Below, in pieces: positions 51,077 through 60,588 of a stretch of DNA of 64,000 nt. The DNA lies in contig NZ_FNAP01000001.1 in the NCBI RefSeq assembly GCF_900101965.1, positions 124,001-188,000 on the forward strand, written 5' to 3'. The position numbers were made by a program, and so were the translations under genes. Numbering within the stretch: position 1 is the first letter of the stretch; each line of letters opens with the position of its first letter. The notes under the pieces were generated by a model. That model saw only the letters and a program-made list of their open reading frames with translations, was not told where the DNA came from and made no database searches. Source of the stretch: Rhodospira trueperi. GTDB lineage: Bacteria; Pseudomonadota; Alphaproteobacteria; Rhodospirillales; Rhodospirillaceae.

Positions 51077-53773
51077 CTATCGGGCGGAGGCCGTCTTGCG
51101 GGAGGAACTCTTGGTGGCGGTTTTACGCCCGCTTCCAGTGTCCTTGGCGGGTCCCTTGGACGTGGTTCGCCCGGCCTTGCCGCCGGAGTCCGTCTTGGCG
51201 GCGTCCTTTTCGGCCTTCAGCCGGATCAGTTCAATGGCGCGGTCCAGGGTCAGGCCGTCGATGTTCTCGCGGTCGGCCTTCAGCAGCGAGGCGCGGGCCT
51301 TGCCGTGCTCGACATAGGGGCCGAAGCGGCCGTCCTTCAGCGTGACCGGCTTGCCGTCGGTAGGATGGTTGCCCAGCGCCCGGGCGGCCATGCGCTTGCG
51401 TCCGCCGCCCTGTTGCGCCAGCAGATCGACCGCCCGGTTCAGCCCGATGGTCAGCACGAGAAGCGGGTCGTCGTCCTTCGGGAGCGACTTATAGCCGTCG
51501 TTGTGCTTCAGGTAGGGACCGAATCGACCCAGGCCGGCCTGAATCATGGCGCCGTCTTCGGGGTGCGGCCCGACGTCGCGCGGCAGGGCCAGCAGGCCCA
51601 ACGCCACCTGAAGGTCAACGCGGGCGGCGTCCAGCCCCTGCGGCAGCGAGGCGCGCGGCGGCTTCGGACCCATCTTGGGCTTGCCGGTCTTGGTCTCACC
51701 GATCTGCTCCTGTTCGCCCAACTGGACGTACAGCCCGTACGGTCCCTTGCGCAGCGTCACCGGCTTGCCCGTCTCCGGATCGGTGCCCAATTCGCGCGGG
51801 CCGGCGGCCAGATCCTCGGCCCCGCCGTCATCGTTTGCGGTGGCCACAAGCTGGCGCGTGTAGCGGCATTCGGGATAGTTCGAGCAGCCGATGAAGGCAC
51901 CGAACTTGCCGATTCGGAGTCCCAGCCGGCCGTCGCCGCACGTCGGACAGGCGCGCGGGTCGGCGCCGCCGTCCTCGGGCTCGGGGAACAGGTGCGGGCC
52001 CAGTTCCGCGTCCAGAGCATCCAGCACATTGGCGACGCGCAGACCTTGGATCTGGTCGACCGCCGCCTTGAAATCGGTCCAGAACTCGCGCAGCACCGCC
52101 CGGTATCCCAGGGCACCGGCCGAGATCTCGTCCAACTTGTTCTCAAGGTCGGCGGTGAACGAGTACTCCACGTAGCGGGCGAAGAAGTTCTCCAGGAACG
52201 CCGTGACGATGCGGCCCCGGTCCTCCGGCACGAATCGGCGGCTTTCCAGCTTCACGTACTCGCGATTCTGCAACACCGACAGGATGCTGGCGTAGGTGGA
52301 GGGGCGGCCGATGCCCAACTCCTCCATCCTCTTGACCAGACTGGCCTCGGTGAAACGCGGCGGCGGCTGGGTAAAGTGCTGTTCGGCCTTCACCTCGCGC
52401 CGGTCCACGGCGTCGCCTTCCTTCATTGGCGGAAGCAGGCGGTTGGAGTCGTCGTCGCCCTCCGCCGAATCGTCGCGGTCCTCAAGGTACACCTTCAGGA
52501 AGCCGTCGAAGGTGACCACCGAGCCGTTGGCCCGCAGCACCGCGCGGCCGTCGGCCGCCGTCAGATCGACCGCGACCTGATCCAGTTCGGCGCTGGCCAT
52601 CTGGCTGGCGATGGTGCGCTTCCAGACCAGTTCATAGAGCGACAGTTGTTCCTTGCTGAGGTAGGGCGCCACCATGGCCGGGGTGCGGCCGGGATCGGTG
52701 GGGCGAATGGCCTCGTGCGCTTCCTGGGCGTTCTTGGCCTTGGTCTTGTACATGCGGGGCGCGTCCGGCACGTAGCGGCCGCCGAAGTCGCGCTCGATGG
52801 TGGCGCGGGTGGCGTGGATGGCCTCGGGCGCCATCTGCACGCCGTCGGTTCGCATGTAGGTGATCAGGCCGACCGTCTCGCCGCCCAGGGTGATGCCCTC
52901 GTAGAGGCGCTGGGCGACGCTCATGGTGCGCGAGGCGGAGAAGTACAGCTTGCGGGACGCCTCCTGCTGAAGGGTCGAGGTGGTGAAGGGCGGCGCCGGG
53001 TGGCGTTTCGCGGTCTTGCGTTCGACCTTGCCGACGCTGAACGACGTGCCGGTGATGGCGGCCTCGGCCGCGCGCGCGGCGGTCTCGTCGGGCAGCCCGT
53101 ACTTGTCCAGCTTCTTGCCGTCCAGGTGGGTCAGGCGGGCGGTGAAGGTCTGGCCACCGCCGGCCGTCGTGGTGGCCATCAAGGCCTCGACGGTCCAGTA
53201 CTCGCGCGCCTTGAAGCGCTCGATCTCCGCCTCGCGGTCGCAGATCAGGCGCAGCGCCACCGACTGCACGCGGCCGGCCGAGCGGCTGCCGGGCAGCTTG
53301 CGCCACAGCACGGGCGAGAGCGTGAATCCCACCAGATAGTCCAGCGCGCGCCGGGCCAGATAGGCCTCGATCAGCTCCTGGTGCAGGTCACGCGGCGCCG
53401 CCATGGCGTCGTTGACGGCCGATTTGGTGATGGCATTGAAGGTGATGCGGTGAACCGGCTTCTCTCCCAGCACCTTGCGCTGGGCCAGCACGTCGCGGAC
53501 ATGCCAGGAGATGGCCTCTCCCTCGCGGTCGGGGTCGGTGGCCAGATAGAGCGCATCGGCCTTCCGGACCGCCTCGGTGATCTCGCGCAGGTGTTTTTCC
53601 GACTTCGGGTCCACATCCCATTTCATGGCGAAGTCCTGGTCCGGATCGACGGACCCATCCTTCGCCGGCAGGTCCCGGACGTGGCCGAACGACGCCAGCA
53701 CCTTGAAGTCATCCCCAAGGTACTTGTTGATGGTCTTGGCCTTGGCCGGCGATTCCACAACGACAACGCGCAT
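51077..53773 (-). CDS. topA: DNA topoisomerase I
   Basis: Type IA topoisomerase relaxing negative supercoils. The 898 residues start with the TOPRIM domain MRVVVVESPAKAKTINKYLG and YLATDPDREGEAISWHV. The active tyrosine is Y306 in VGLITYMRTDGVQM. LGIGRPSTYASILSVLQNREYV marks the core. A zinc-binding segment CPTCGDGRLGLRIGKFGAFIGCSNYPEC follows, then repeated GRFGPYLKHNDGYKSL-type and GRFGPYVEHGKARASL modules, and a Lys/Ser-rich tail. It lies directly downstream of dprA, the usual dprA-topA order. Confidence 0.96.
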   Translation of the reverse strand: MRVVVVESPAKAKTINKYLGDDFKVLASFGHVRDLPAKDGSVDPDQDFAMKWDVDPKSEKHLREITEAVRKADALYLATDPDREGEAISWHVRDVLAQRKVLGEKPVHRITFNAITKSAVNDAMAAPRDLHQELIEAYLARRALDYLVGFTLSPVLWRKLPGSRSAGRVQSVALRLICDREAEIERFKAREYWTVEALMATTTAGGGQTFTARLTHLDGKKLDKYGLPDETAARAAEAAITGTSFSVGKVERKTAKRHPAPPFTTSTLQQEASRKLYFSASRTMSVAQRLYEGITLGGETVGLITYMRTDGVQMAPEAIHATRATIERDFGGRYVPDAPRMYKTKAKNAQEAHEAIRPTDPGRTPAMVAPYLSKEQLSLYELVWKRTIASQMASAELDQVAVDLTAADGRAVLRANGSVVTFDGFLKVYLEDRDDSAEGDDDSNRLLPPMKEGDAVDRREVKAEQHFTQPPPRFTEASLVKRMEELGIGRPSTYASILSVLQNREYVKLESRRFVPEDRGRIVTAFLENFFARYVEYSFTADLENKLDEISAGALGYRAVLREFWTDFKAAVDQIQGLRVANVLDALDAELGPHLFPEPEDGGADPRACPTCGDGRLGLRIGKFGAFIGCSNYPECRYTRQLVATANDDGGAEDLAAGPRELGTDPETGKPVTLRKGPYGLYVQLGEQEQIGETKTGKPKMGPKPPRASLPQGLDAARVDLQVALGLLALPRDVGPHPEDGAMIQAGLGRFGPYLKHNDGYKSLPKDDDPLLVLTIGLNRAVDLLAQQGGGRKRMAARALGNHPTDGKPVTLKDGRFGPYVEHGKARASLLKADRENIDGLTLDRAIELIRLKAEKDAAKTDSGGKAGRTTSKGPAKDTGSGRKTATKSSSRKTASAR

Positions 53774-53841
53774 GAGCGACGGGCGCCTTTCATCCAGTCC
53801 GGACGTGAACCACCCCGCCGGGCGGACAGGACGCCGGCCGG

Positions 53842-54984
53842 TCAGGGCGTTGTCAGAAGCGCGACCCGCCCCCCCGGCAGGCGGTCCAGGCGGCCCGCCA
53901 GTTCCAGTTCGAGCAGGACGGTCGCGACGACGGATACGGACAATTGGCAGCCGCGAATGAGTTCGTCAACCGTCACCGGAACCGGACCGAGCGCCTCGAC
54001 GATGATCTCGCGTGCCGCATCGACCTCTGCGTCCGGGGGCGGCGATGCTGGCCGGGCGCGGAATTCCGCCGCGTCCGGCTCCGCCAGCGGGGCGCGCAAC
54101 AGGTCGGCGAGGCCCCTCAGCACGTCGTCGGCGGTTTCTGTCAAGGTGGCACCATCGCGCAACAGTCCGTTGGGACCGGCGGCGCGGGCATCCAGCGGAG
54201 AGCCGGGCACGGCGAAGACCTCGCGCCCCTGTTCGCCCGCCAGCCGGGCGGTGATCAGCGAGCCGGAGCGGCCCGCCGCCTCGACCACCACCACCCCCAG
54301 CGCCATGCCGGAGATGATTCGGTTGCGGCGGGGAAAGTGGCGGGCCTGAGGGGCCTCGCCCAGCGGCATTTCCGAGACCACCAGTCCCTGTTGCGTCAGG
54401 GCGTCGTAAAGCTCCTGGTTCTCGGGCGGATAGACCACGTCCACGCCCCCGGCCAACACCGCCGCCGTGGCGCCCCCCAGCGCCCCCCGATGCGCGGCGG
54501 TGTCGATGCCCCGGGCCATGCCGGAGACCACCAGCAGGTCGGCGCGGGCGAGATCCTGGGCCAGCCGATGCGCCAGCTTGCGCCCGTTCAGCGAGGCATT
54601 GCGGGCACCGACGATGGCCACGCCCGGCCGCTCCAGCAGGGCGACGTGTCCGCGCGCGAACAGCAGGGGCGGGCTGTCTTCCAGCGGGGCGAGGGTGCGC
54701 GGATAGCCCGGCGTTCCATGGGCCAGAACGGTGACCCCGGCCTTGCCCGCCGCCTCCAACTCCCGCTCGGCGGCGGACTTGGAACACACGCGCAGCGGCT
54801 TGCCGCGCCCGCCGCGCCGCGCCAGCGCCGGCAGGGACTCCAGCGCCGCCGCCGCCGTGCCGTACTGGCGCAGCAGCCGGTGGAAGGTGATTGGCCCCAC
54901 ATTCTCGCTGCGGATCAGCCGCAACCAGTCGCGCAGGTCGGAGTCGGACAAAGACATGGCGGGCGTGGCGGCAAGCGTGAGCAT
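53842..54984 (-). CDS. dprA: DNA processing protein DprA
   Basis: Single-strand DNA-binding protein that loads RecA in natural transformation. The product from ATG 54984 is 380 residues: an N-terminal SAM-like helical part (LRDWLRLIRSENVGPITFHRLL), the Rossmann-fold core with VAIVGARNASLNG, VVSGMARGIDTAAHRGAL, GGVDVVYPPEN, FPRRNRIISGMALGVVVVEA and SGSLITARLAGEQGREVFAVPGS, and a C-terminal winged-helix (about 315-378). Starts at 55029 and 54957 are also possible. It precedes topA by 68 bases. Confidence 0.94.
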   Translation of the reverse strand: MLTLAATPAMSLSDSDLRDWLRLIRSENVGPITFHRLLRQYGTAAAALESLPALARRGGRGKPLRVCSKSAAERELEAAGKAGVTVLAHGTPGYPRTLAPLEDSPPLLFARGHVALLERPGVAIVGARNASLNGRKLAHRLAQDLARADLLVVSGMARGIDTAAHRGALGGATAAVLAGGVDVVYPPENQELYDALTQQGLVVSEMPLGEAPQARHFPRRNRIISGMALGVVVVEAAGRSGSLITARLAGEQGREVFAVPGSPLDARAAGPNGLLRDGATLTETADDVLRGLADLLRAPLAEPDAAEFRARPASPPPDAEVDAAREIIVEALGPVPVTVDELIRGCQLSVSVVATVLLELELAGRLDRLPGGRVALLTTP

Positions 54985-55106
54985 GCGTGCATGATGCCCC
55001 AGGAACAACCAAACGGCAATGGGGTTCATTCCGCCAATACGGTCTGGGCGTCCCCGGTACGACAATCCGGTGTTGCGTGGTCGACCGTGCGCGCCTGTCG
55101 TTTGGG

Positions 55107-56258
55107 TCAGTCCAAACCCTCGGGGCCACTCGCGCCAAGCAGATGGGTGCAGCCGAGACGACGCGCCTCAGCCGCCGGGTCGTCGGTGCCGTCCAGGGCA
55201 TTAAGTACGATCCAGCCCTCGCGGCGCAGGCGGGCAGCGAGGGCGCGGTCGTGGCCGGGCGGAGCCAGACCTCGCGCCGGGGACGCGGCCGGGGGCACCG
55301 CATCCAGCACGGCGTCCATCATCAGGGTGAAGCCGGCGGAGGGCTCCGCCGAGTCCCCGGGTCCGGCACCGTAGCGTCCGCCGCGCGCCAGTTCGCCCCG
55401 TGCCCGGCGGGCGAAGACCGAAAAGCCGATGCCAGTGTAGTATTCGAAGCCCCGGCTTTCCAGCACGTCAACGGTCAGGGGCAGGCCGGGATGCGCGGAC
55501 TCGATACGGGCCACCAAGCGGCCCAGGGCGGCCACCCGTTCGGCCGCTGGGTCTGGCAGGCCAAGCCCGCCGATCTCCGCCAGTGTTTCCTGCGCCGGGC
55601 CGGTGGCCTGGATCAGGGATACAAGAAGCCCGCCCAGGCCGGACGGTGCCAGGGTCCGCACCGCCGCCACGTCCTTGTGATCGACGGCGGCGCGAAGCTC
55701 CGCGTGGTGCTCGGCGTCCAGCCCGTGGGCGTCCACCAGGACCCCGAGAAGGGTCGGCAGGTTCAGGTCGAGGGTCAGGTCGGCGGCGCCAACGGCCTCT
55801 AGGGCCTCGGCCACCAGGACGATCACCTCCGCCTCTGCGGCCTCGCCAGTGGCGCCGATCAGTTCGGCGCCGACCTGGGTGAACTGGCGCTCCGGCCTCA
55901 GTTGCGTGCCGCGCACGCGCAGCACCTGCCCGGCGTAGCACAGCCTCAAGGGCCGTGGCGTCCGCGCCAGCCGGCTTGTGGCGATGCGGCCGATCTGCAC
56001 CGTGAAGTCCGGGCGCACGGCCATCATGCGCTGTGACACCGGGTCCATGACCCGGAACGTGTCGCGGGTCAGGGCGGCGCCGGCCCCGGACAACAGTCCG
56101 TCCTCGAACTCGATCAGGGGCGGTTTGACGCGGTGGTAGCCATGGCCGGCGACGAAGGCCATGAGCTGTTCGACGATGTGCGCCTCGTGCTCGGCCCGGG
56201 GCGGCAGGACGTCACTCAGGCCGTTCGGCAACAGGGCGGCGTGCGGAATGTCGGTCAT
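55107..56258 (-). CDS. hisZ: ATP phosphoribosyltransferase regulatory subunit
   Basis: Catalytically inactive histidyl-tRNA synthetase paralogue that activates short-form HisG in histidine synthesis. The 383 residues show LLPNGLSDVLPPRAEHEAHI, VKPPLIEFEDGLLSGAGAAL, RPDFTVQIGRIA, RLCYAGQVLRVRG, RQFTQVGAELIGA, FEYYTGIGFSVFARRARGEL and ARGGRYGAG. The anticodon-binding domain of HisRS is missing, as expected for HisZ. hisG is not in the window. The ATG at 56258 gives the normal start. Confidence 0.94.
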   Translation of the reverse strand: MTDIPHAALLPNGLSDVLPPRAEHEAHIVEQLMAFVAGHGYHRVKPPLIEFEDGLLSGAGAALTRDTFRVMDPVSQRMMAVRPDFTVQIGRIATSRLARTPRPLRLCYAGQVLRVRGTQLRPERQFTQVGAELIGATGEAAEAEVIVLVAEALEAVGAADLTLDLNLPTLLGVLVDAHGLDAEHHAELRAAVDHKDVAAVRTLAPSGLGGLLVSLIQATGPAQETLAEIGGLGLPDPAAERVAALGRLVARIESAHPGLPLTVDVLESRGFEYYTGIGFSVFARRARGELARGGRYGAGPGDSAEPSAGFTLMMDAVLDAVPPAASPARGLAPPGHDRALAARLRREGWIVLNALDGTDDPAAEARRLGCTHLLGASGPEGLD

Positions 56259-56351
56259 GGCGGGTCCGGCGTGGTCGGAAGGGGGGACCCGCTGTTTAGT
56301 CCCTTTGACGGGCGTTCGGCAAACCAAAATCCGGGGGAGAGGAAATCCGGA

Positions 56352-56370
56352 GCGATCCGCAACGGATCGC
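56352..56370. repeat. Short perfect hairpin upstream of hisZ
   Basis: gcgatccg and cggatcgc pair perfectly over 8 bp with a caa loop. It lies between the kinase gene and hisZ (both minus strand), 31 bases from the larger palindrome. Confidence 0.5.
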
Positions 56371-56400
56371 GACGACGATCTGTCTAAATGTCAAATAATG

Positions 56401-56440
56401 AGAGCGCGTTGCGTGATTCAGAATGCGCGCAACGCGCTCT
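56401..56440 (-). terminator. 13-bp hairpin after the sensor kinase gene
   Basis: agagcgcgttgcg (56401-56413) and cgcaacgcgctct (56428-56440) pair perfectly around a 14-base loop, 23 bases past the kinase stop. On the minus strand cattatttgac follows. It is a probable terminator and resembles dispersed intergenic palindromes of alphaproteobacteria. Confidence 0.65.
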
Positions 56441-56463
56441 AGAGCCGTGGCGGGAGCGGTGGC

Positions 56464-57903
56464 TTACGCCGGTCCTTCCGCGTTCTGCGCGTCGGGTCCT
56501 TGTGTTCCCCCTTTTGGACCATTGATCGGCAACGTAATCGTTGCCGTGGTGCCCGTGCCCTTGACGCTGGCGAGCCCGAAATGGCCGCCGTGCAACTCGA
56601 CCAGGGCCTTCGACACGGGCAGCCCGAGGCCGGTGCCGAAGTGCTTCGTCGTCATGGGGTTTTCCACTTGCCGGAACGGCTCCATCGCATGCGTCAGTTC
56701 GTCTGTCGCCATACCGATCCCGGTGTCGGTGACCGTGACACGGACATGATCGCCGTCAAGCAAGTCGGCGGAGGCTGTCACTCGCCCATTCGGTGGCGTG
56801 AACTTGATGGCGTTCGACAGCAAGTTCAGCAACACCTGCTTGATCTTGACCTCATCGGCTCGAACCCGCGGCAGGTCGTCTGCCACAGACAGGGCCAGGG
56901 TCACGCCCGCATCGGCGGCGATGGTCTCCAGAACGCCGACACTGTCCTCAAGGAGGTCCGGCACCGAGACGAGCTCTGGCCGCAGCTCCATACGGCCAGC
57001 CTCCACCTTGGACAGGTCCAACATATTGTTGATGATGGACAATAGGTGATGTCCGCTTCGGTTGATGTCTCGCACATACTCGCTGTAATTGGGCTGTTCG
57101 ATCTTGCCGAACACACCGCTTTCCATCATGTCGGCGAAACCAATGATGGCGGTGAGGGGTGTCCGGAGTTCATGGCTCATGGTGGCCAGGAAGGTGGACT
57201 TGCTCCGGTTCGCCACCTCTGCGTCTTTGCGCGCCTGCTCCAGCCGTCGCGCTGTTTCGGCAATATACTGGTATTGCGTATTCAGTTCGTTGTTGACGGC
57301 GGTCAGGCTGGCGGCTTGGCGGTGTGTCTTTTCGTGCGATCTGTGTATCGCGGCCAACGACTGCTCCAGGGAACGTTGCGGCAGCCTCCGCATGACCAGC
57401 CAGGACAGGGCACCGATCATTAGTCCGACGCCCATTGCGGCCATCGTTGAAAACAAGAGAGGCCACAGACTGGTGCCGACGCCGACCGAGCCCACCACCT
57501 CGCCGCGCACCAGGATGGGTCTGCGTTGCCACATCAGTGGCGGTGCAAGGTTGGGAGTGGTGTCGACGATGTGGACTCCGTTGGCGTCGCACACCTGTTG
57601 CCGAACCGCCGCGTTGGATTTGCCGGTCAACGTGATCAGGACCTTCAGATGTTCGACGGCGTATGGCCAGGCTTGGGGGCGGCCGTAGGCGTACCGGGCG
57701 ATACGCTCCGCATTCAGTTGAGCCTTGAAGGCGAGATCGTTGTTCAGGGCCAAGTACCCCGATAGGGCATAGGCGACCGGCACCGCGACTGCCACCAACG
57801 CGCTGATGATGATCGACATCCGGCGCATCAGGTTCCGCGCCCGCTCCAGGGAATCGAAGACCTCCGAAGAAGTTCTGGCGGGATCTGCGGGCATGGGGAT
57901 CAC
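56464..57903 (-). CDS. Membrane sensor histidine kinase paired with PstS-like protein
   Basis: The 479-residue kinase has a membrane helix (about 30-52, IIISALVAVAVPVAYALSGY), a periplasmic domain (about 53-147) that includes VLITLTGKSNAAVRQQVCDA, a second helix (about 148-170), a coiled-coil, HisKA with FLATMSHELRTPLTAIIGF, and HATPase with NLLSNAIKFTPPNG, DTGIGM and GTGLGLPV. Motifs are intact. Its GTG start overlaps the stop of the PstS-like gene by 4 bases (GTGA), strongly coupling the two. No response regulator is adjacent. Confidence 0.92.
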   Translation of the reverse strand: MIPMPADPARTSSEVFDSLERARNLMRRMSIIISALVAVAVPVAYALSGYLALNNDLAFKAQLNAERIARYAYGRPQAWPYAVEHLKVLITLTGKSNAAVRQQVCDANGVHIVDTTPNLAPPLMWQRRPILVRGEVVGSVGVGTSLWPLLFSTMAAMGVGLMIGALSWLVMRRLPQRSLEQSLAAIHRSHEKTHRQAASLTAVNNELNTQYQYIAETARRLEQARKDAEVANRSKSTFLATMSHELRTPLTAIIGFADMMESGVFGKIEQPNYSEYVRDINRSGHHLLSIINNMLDLSKVEAGRMELRPELVSVPDLLEDSVGVLETIAADAGVTLALSVADDLPRVRADEVKIKQVLLNLLSNAIKFTPPNGRVTASADLLDGDHVRVTVTDTGIGMATDELTHAMEPFRQVENPMTTKHFGTGLGLPVSKALVELHGGHFGLASVKGTGTTATITLPINGPKGGTQGPDAQNAEGPA

Positions 57904-58736
57904 CGGATCGGAATGGCGCCGAGAGCGCGCAGATGCACTGCGGCGTCTTCCCCCTGCAGGAACGAGACGAAGGCCTTGGCCGCCTTCGAGGCATCGGAGC
58001 GGACGACCAGAACGAAGTCCTTGATGGGCGGGTAGTCACCGCTGGCCAGGGTTTCGGCCGATGGCACCAGCCCATCGATCATCACGGGATAGAGCGGTTG
58101 GTCCTCCGCGCGAAGTTGAAGCAGCGTTCCCGTGGTCAGGGACCCGGGCAGGGTCACCGCCAGTTCCAGGTTCTCCTGATCAGTTGCGGTGACCGGGACT
58201 TCGGGGCGGTCTCGGGCCTCGACCAGGGCTTGCCAGACCGACGGCAGTTCGGCCTCCAGCACATGATAGTCGGTTTCCGTGGGCGGTCGCAGGATGACAT
58301 GCATCGGCGCGCCGTCCGGCCACATCGGGGACGGATCGGCGATCAGGGCCTTCAGAACCTGCGAGGTGACCTTGGCGCCGCCGGGCCGCGAGGTGATCAG
58401 TGCCACCGCCGTGCGTGCGAAGGGGACCTGAATCAGGGTCGAGCCCGCGCCCTCGTCCTCGCGCACGGGACGGCCGCTCACGCCGATATCGATGATCCGG
58501 TCGCGAACGGCGCGGATGCCGCCGCCGCTGCCCAGGCTTGGGAGGACGGTGACCGTCACATCGGGCCGGCTGGCGGCGTAATGTTCGCCGAGTTGACTAA
58601 TGGCAGCGAGCGCCCCGCCGGTGCCGCCAACGCGGATCTCGGTTTCGGCAGCGGCTAGGGGGCCATGCGCGACGGCGCCGAAACAGAACAGAACCGTAAG
58701 GAAGGCGACCGGGAGCATCTTGATTTTGGGAGCCAT
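57900..58736 (-). CDS. PstS-like periplasmic substrate-binding protein
   Basis: The 278-residue exported protein has a signal peptide (VAFLTVLFCFGAVAHGPLAAA) and the type II periplasmic-binding pattern of the phosphate/molybdate group: RVGGTGGALAAISQLGEHYA, LPSLGSGGGIRAVRDRIIDIGVSGRP, and a C-terminal DFVLVVRSDASKAAKAFVSF. It is shorter than typical PstS. GAGGTGAGG precedes the ATG. With no pstCAB genes nearby and coupling to a sensor kinase, a ligand-sensing role is inferred; the ligand is unknown. Confidence 0.82.
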   Translation of the reverse strand: MAPKIKMLPVAFLTVLFCFGAVAHGPLAAAETEIRVGGTGGALAAISQLGEHYAASRPDVTVTVLPSLGSGGGIRAVRDRIIDIGVSGRPVREDEGAGSTLIQVPFARTAVALITSRPGGAKVTSQVLKALIADPSPMWPDGAPMHVILRPPTETDYHVLEAELPSVWQALVEARDRPEVPVTATDQENLELAVTLPGSLTTGTLLQLRAEDQPLYPVMIDGLVPSAETLASGDYPPIKDFVLVVRSDASKAAKAFVSFLQGEDAAVHLRALGAIPIR

Positions 58737-59028
58737 GACACACCTCACCTCTTGCTACGGGAGCATGCCATTGAAGACAATATGATATCATGATCAGCGG
58801 CATTTATCGTGCGCAATCTTGCGCCAATTTGGCTTTTCCAATGTGCAGAGGCGTTCAGATATTGTGCAGTCATGCCGTGGTTTTTAGGTTGTTTCTCCGC
58901 GTTTTGATGAGACTGTTCCGTGATTAAGTGTCCTTTCGGCCGCCTGCCAAGTGTTCGGCCCTCCGTTCTTGAGGGCCGTCCGCCAGGGATTGACGCGCGG
59001 GATAAGGACTGCCGGAGGTCGCGTCCCG
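58737..59028. other. Gap upstream of the PstS-like gene
   Basis: These 292 bases separate the GT39 gene end from the PstS-like gene start (both minus strand). The part nearest the PstS-like start (58770-58870) is AT-rich and is the likely promoter zone. A 7-bp hairpin ggccctc/gagggcc (58957-58977) lies near the GT39 end. Confidence 0.4.
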
Positions 59029-60588
59029 TCATCGGCACGTCCCCAATCCCTCCGTCAGCAGCACGAAGCCGAACGGGACGGTGCGATCCGGCGCGTGGGT
59101 GAGGGGCAGGTCGTGGACCTGAAACCGGGCCAGCCAGCCGTCCGGTGGGGCGGCGTCAAGCATGGGTTTCAGGGTGTCACGGATCGATTCCGGATCGAGT
59201 GTGCCGGTGCGCAAGGCTTCCGTCTCCGCCCGCGACAACAGGATCAGACAGGCGCCGTTTCCGGGCGGGTGCGGCGGGCGCCAGTCAGGGTAGTGACGGG
59301 CCACCATGCGGGCGTCGGGGAACGCCGGGCGCAAGTTGGCGCTCCAGTCCAGGTTGGCGGCCACGATGGTGCCGTCGGTGAACCCGGCCTCGCGGACGGC
59401 CTGGGCCGCGCGCTCGGCCGGCAGAAGCGACAGACAGCGGTCGCAGTGGCGCGGCTCGATCAAGACCCGGTCCACCACCGACCCCAGCGCGAACAGCACC
59501 GCCAGTCCGCCCAGCCCCCATCCCAGCGCGCGCCGACGCCACGGCGCCACGGCCAGGTCGCGCGACCCGACCCACAGCAGCGGGATGGCGGGCAGCACCA
59601 TCGCCGCCGGCATCAGGTAGTGATAGCGCAGCCGGTCGCCGCCCCTGTCCAGCACGATCGCCAGAGTCAGGGCCATGGCGGCCGCGACGTAAGCAGCCAG
59701 CACCCGGTCCCATCGTGGAGTGGGGCGCGCGCCGCCTCTCCGCCACCAGGGCAGGAGCACCAGGATCAACACAAGAGGGGGCGCCATTGCCGCTAGCGGA
59801 TCGGCCACGGTGTCGCTCAGCAGTCCGGCAAGCGCCTCCCCGGGAGCCACCCCGGCGCCGGTATCCGTGATGGTGGCGACGCGGTCGGGCAGACTCACAT
59901 CCTGCTCCTGTCTCCACACCAGATGCCCGGGCAGCGCTAGCAGGGGTGCGATGGACACCAGGAGAACGCGCCGGTTGAACAGCCGGGCGCGCGTCGCGGG
60001 GTCCACCAATGCGCCCAACAACAAGGCCAGCGCGAACACGGCCATGGTGTACTTGGACAGCAGGGCCAACGCCAAGGCTCCGCCCACGGCCAGGTAACGC
60101 ATCGCCGTCGGGCGCTCGACCATGCAGACCACGGTCCACAGCAGCAGAGCCGTGGTGGTCAGCAGCAGCGTTGTATGGGTGAAATGCCGCGCGCCCTCGA
60201 ACCCGAACAGGGCCGTGCCGGCCATGCCGGCCACGGCCCCGGCGGCGAGGGCACCGTCTCCGCCGGCCATGCGGCGGATCGCGTCGTACAGCGCCAGGAC
60301 CCCGACCCCGACGATGCTCCAGCGCAGAAGGATGGCGCCGGCCAGCGAGGGGCCGGTGGCCTCGAACAGCGCCATCTCCAGCCAGTTGTAGAGCGGCGGC
60401 TGTTCGGGATCGTAGCCCCAGGCCCAGCCCTGGGCGAAGACCATGCTTTCCAGGTCGTCACGGGCGAGGCCACTGGACCACGCCAGCGTCAGCCCGACGT
60501 GCAGCGCGAGCAGTCCTACGGCCAGTCCCCAGCGTGCCGGCCCATTGGCGAGGGGGCCACCGACGGGACCCGGTTCCGTCCGGTTCAC
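59029..60588 (-). CDS. GT39-family integral membrane glycosyltransferase
   Basis: Polyprenyl-phosphate-sugar-dependent glycosyltransferase of the PMT/ArnT clan, 519 residues with about ten membrane helices. The catalytic acidic pair is in SGLARDDLESMVFAQGWAWG, followed by DPEQPPLYNWLEMALFEATG, which is the family's first periplasmic loop. A soluble C-terminal domain includes HCDRCLSLLPAERAAQAV and ILLSRAETEALRTG. Donor and acceptor are unknown. The GTG start overlaps the meaB stop (GTGA), so the two are co-translated, an unusual pairing. Confidence 0.85.
   Translation of the reverse strand: MNRTEPGPVGGPLANGPARWGLAVGLLALHVGLTLAWSSGLARDDLESMVFAQGWAWGYDPEQPPLYNWLEMALFEATGPSLAGAILLRWSIVGVGVLALYDAIRRMAGGDGALAAGAVAGMAGTALFGFEGARHFTHTTLLLTTTALLLWTVVCMVERPTAMRYLAVGGALALALLSKYTMAVFALALLLGALVDPATRARLFNRRVLLVSIAPLLALPGHLVWRQEQDVSLPDRVATITDTGAGVAPGEALAGLLSDTVADPLAAMAPPLVLILVLLPWWRRGGARPTPRWDRVLAAYVAAAMALTLAIVLDRGGDRLRYHYLMPAAMVLPAIPLLWVGSRDLAVAPWRRRALGWGLGGLAVLFALGSVVDRVLIEPRHCDRCLSLLPAERAAQAVREAGFTDGTIVAANLDWSANLRPAFPDARMVARHYPDWRPPHPPGNGACLILLSRAETEALRTGTLDPESIRDTLKPMLDAAPPDGWLARFQVHDLPLTHAPDRTVPFGFVLLTEGLGTCR

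Noticed and set aside
51305-54349. 1014-codon open frame on the plus strand over topA and dprA
   Set aside because: It crosses two well-supported genes and their gap, showing it is a composition artefact.
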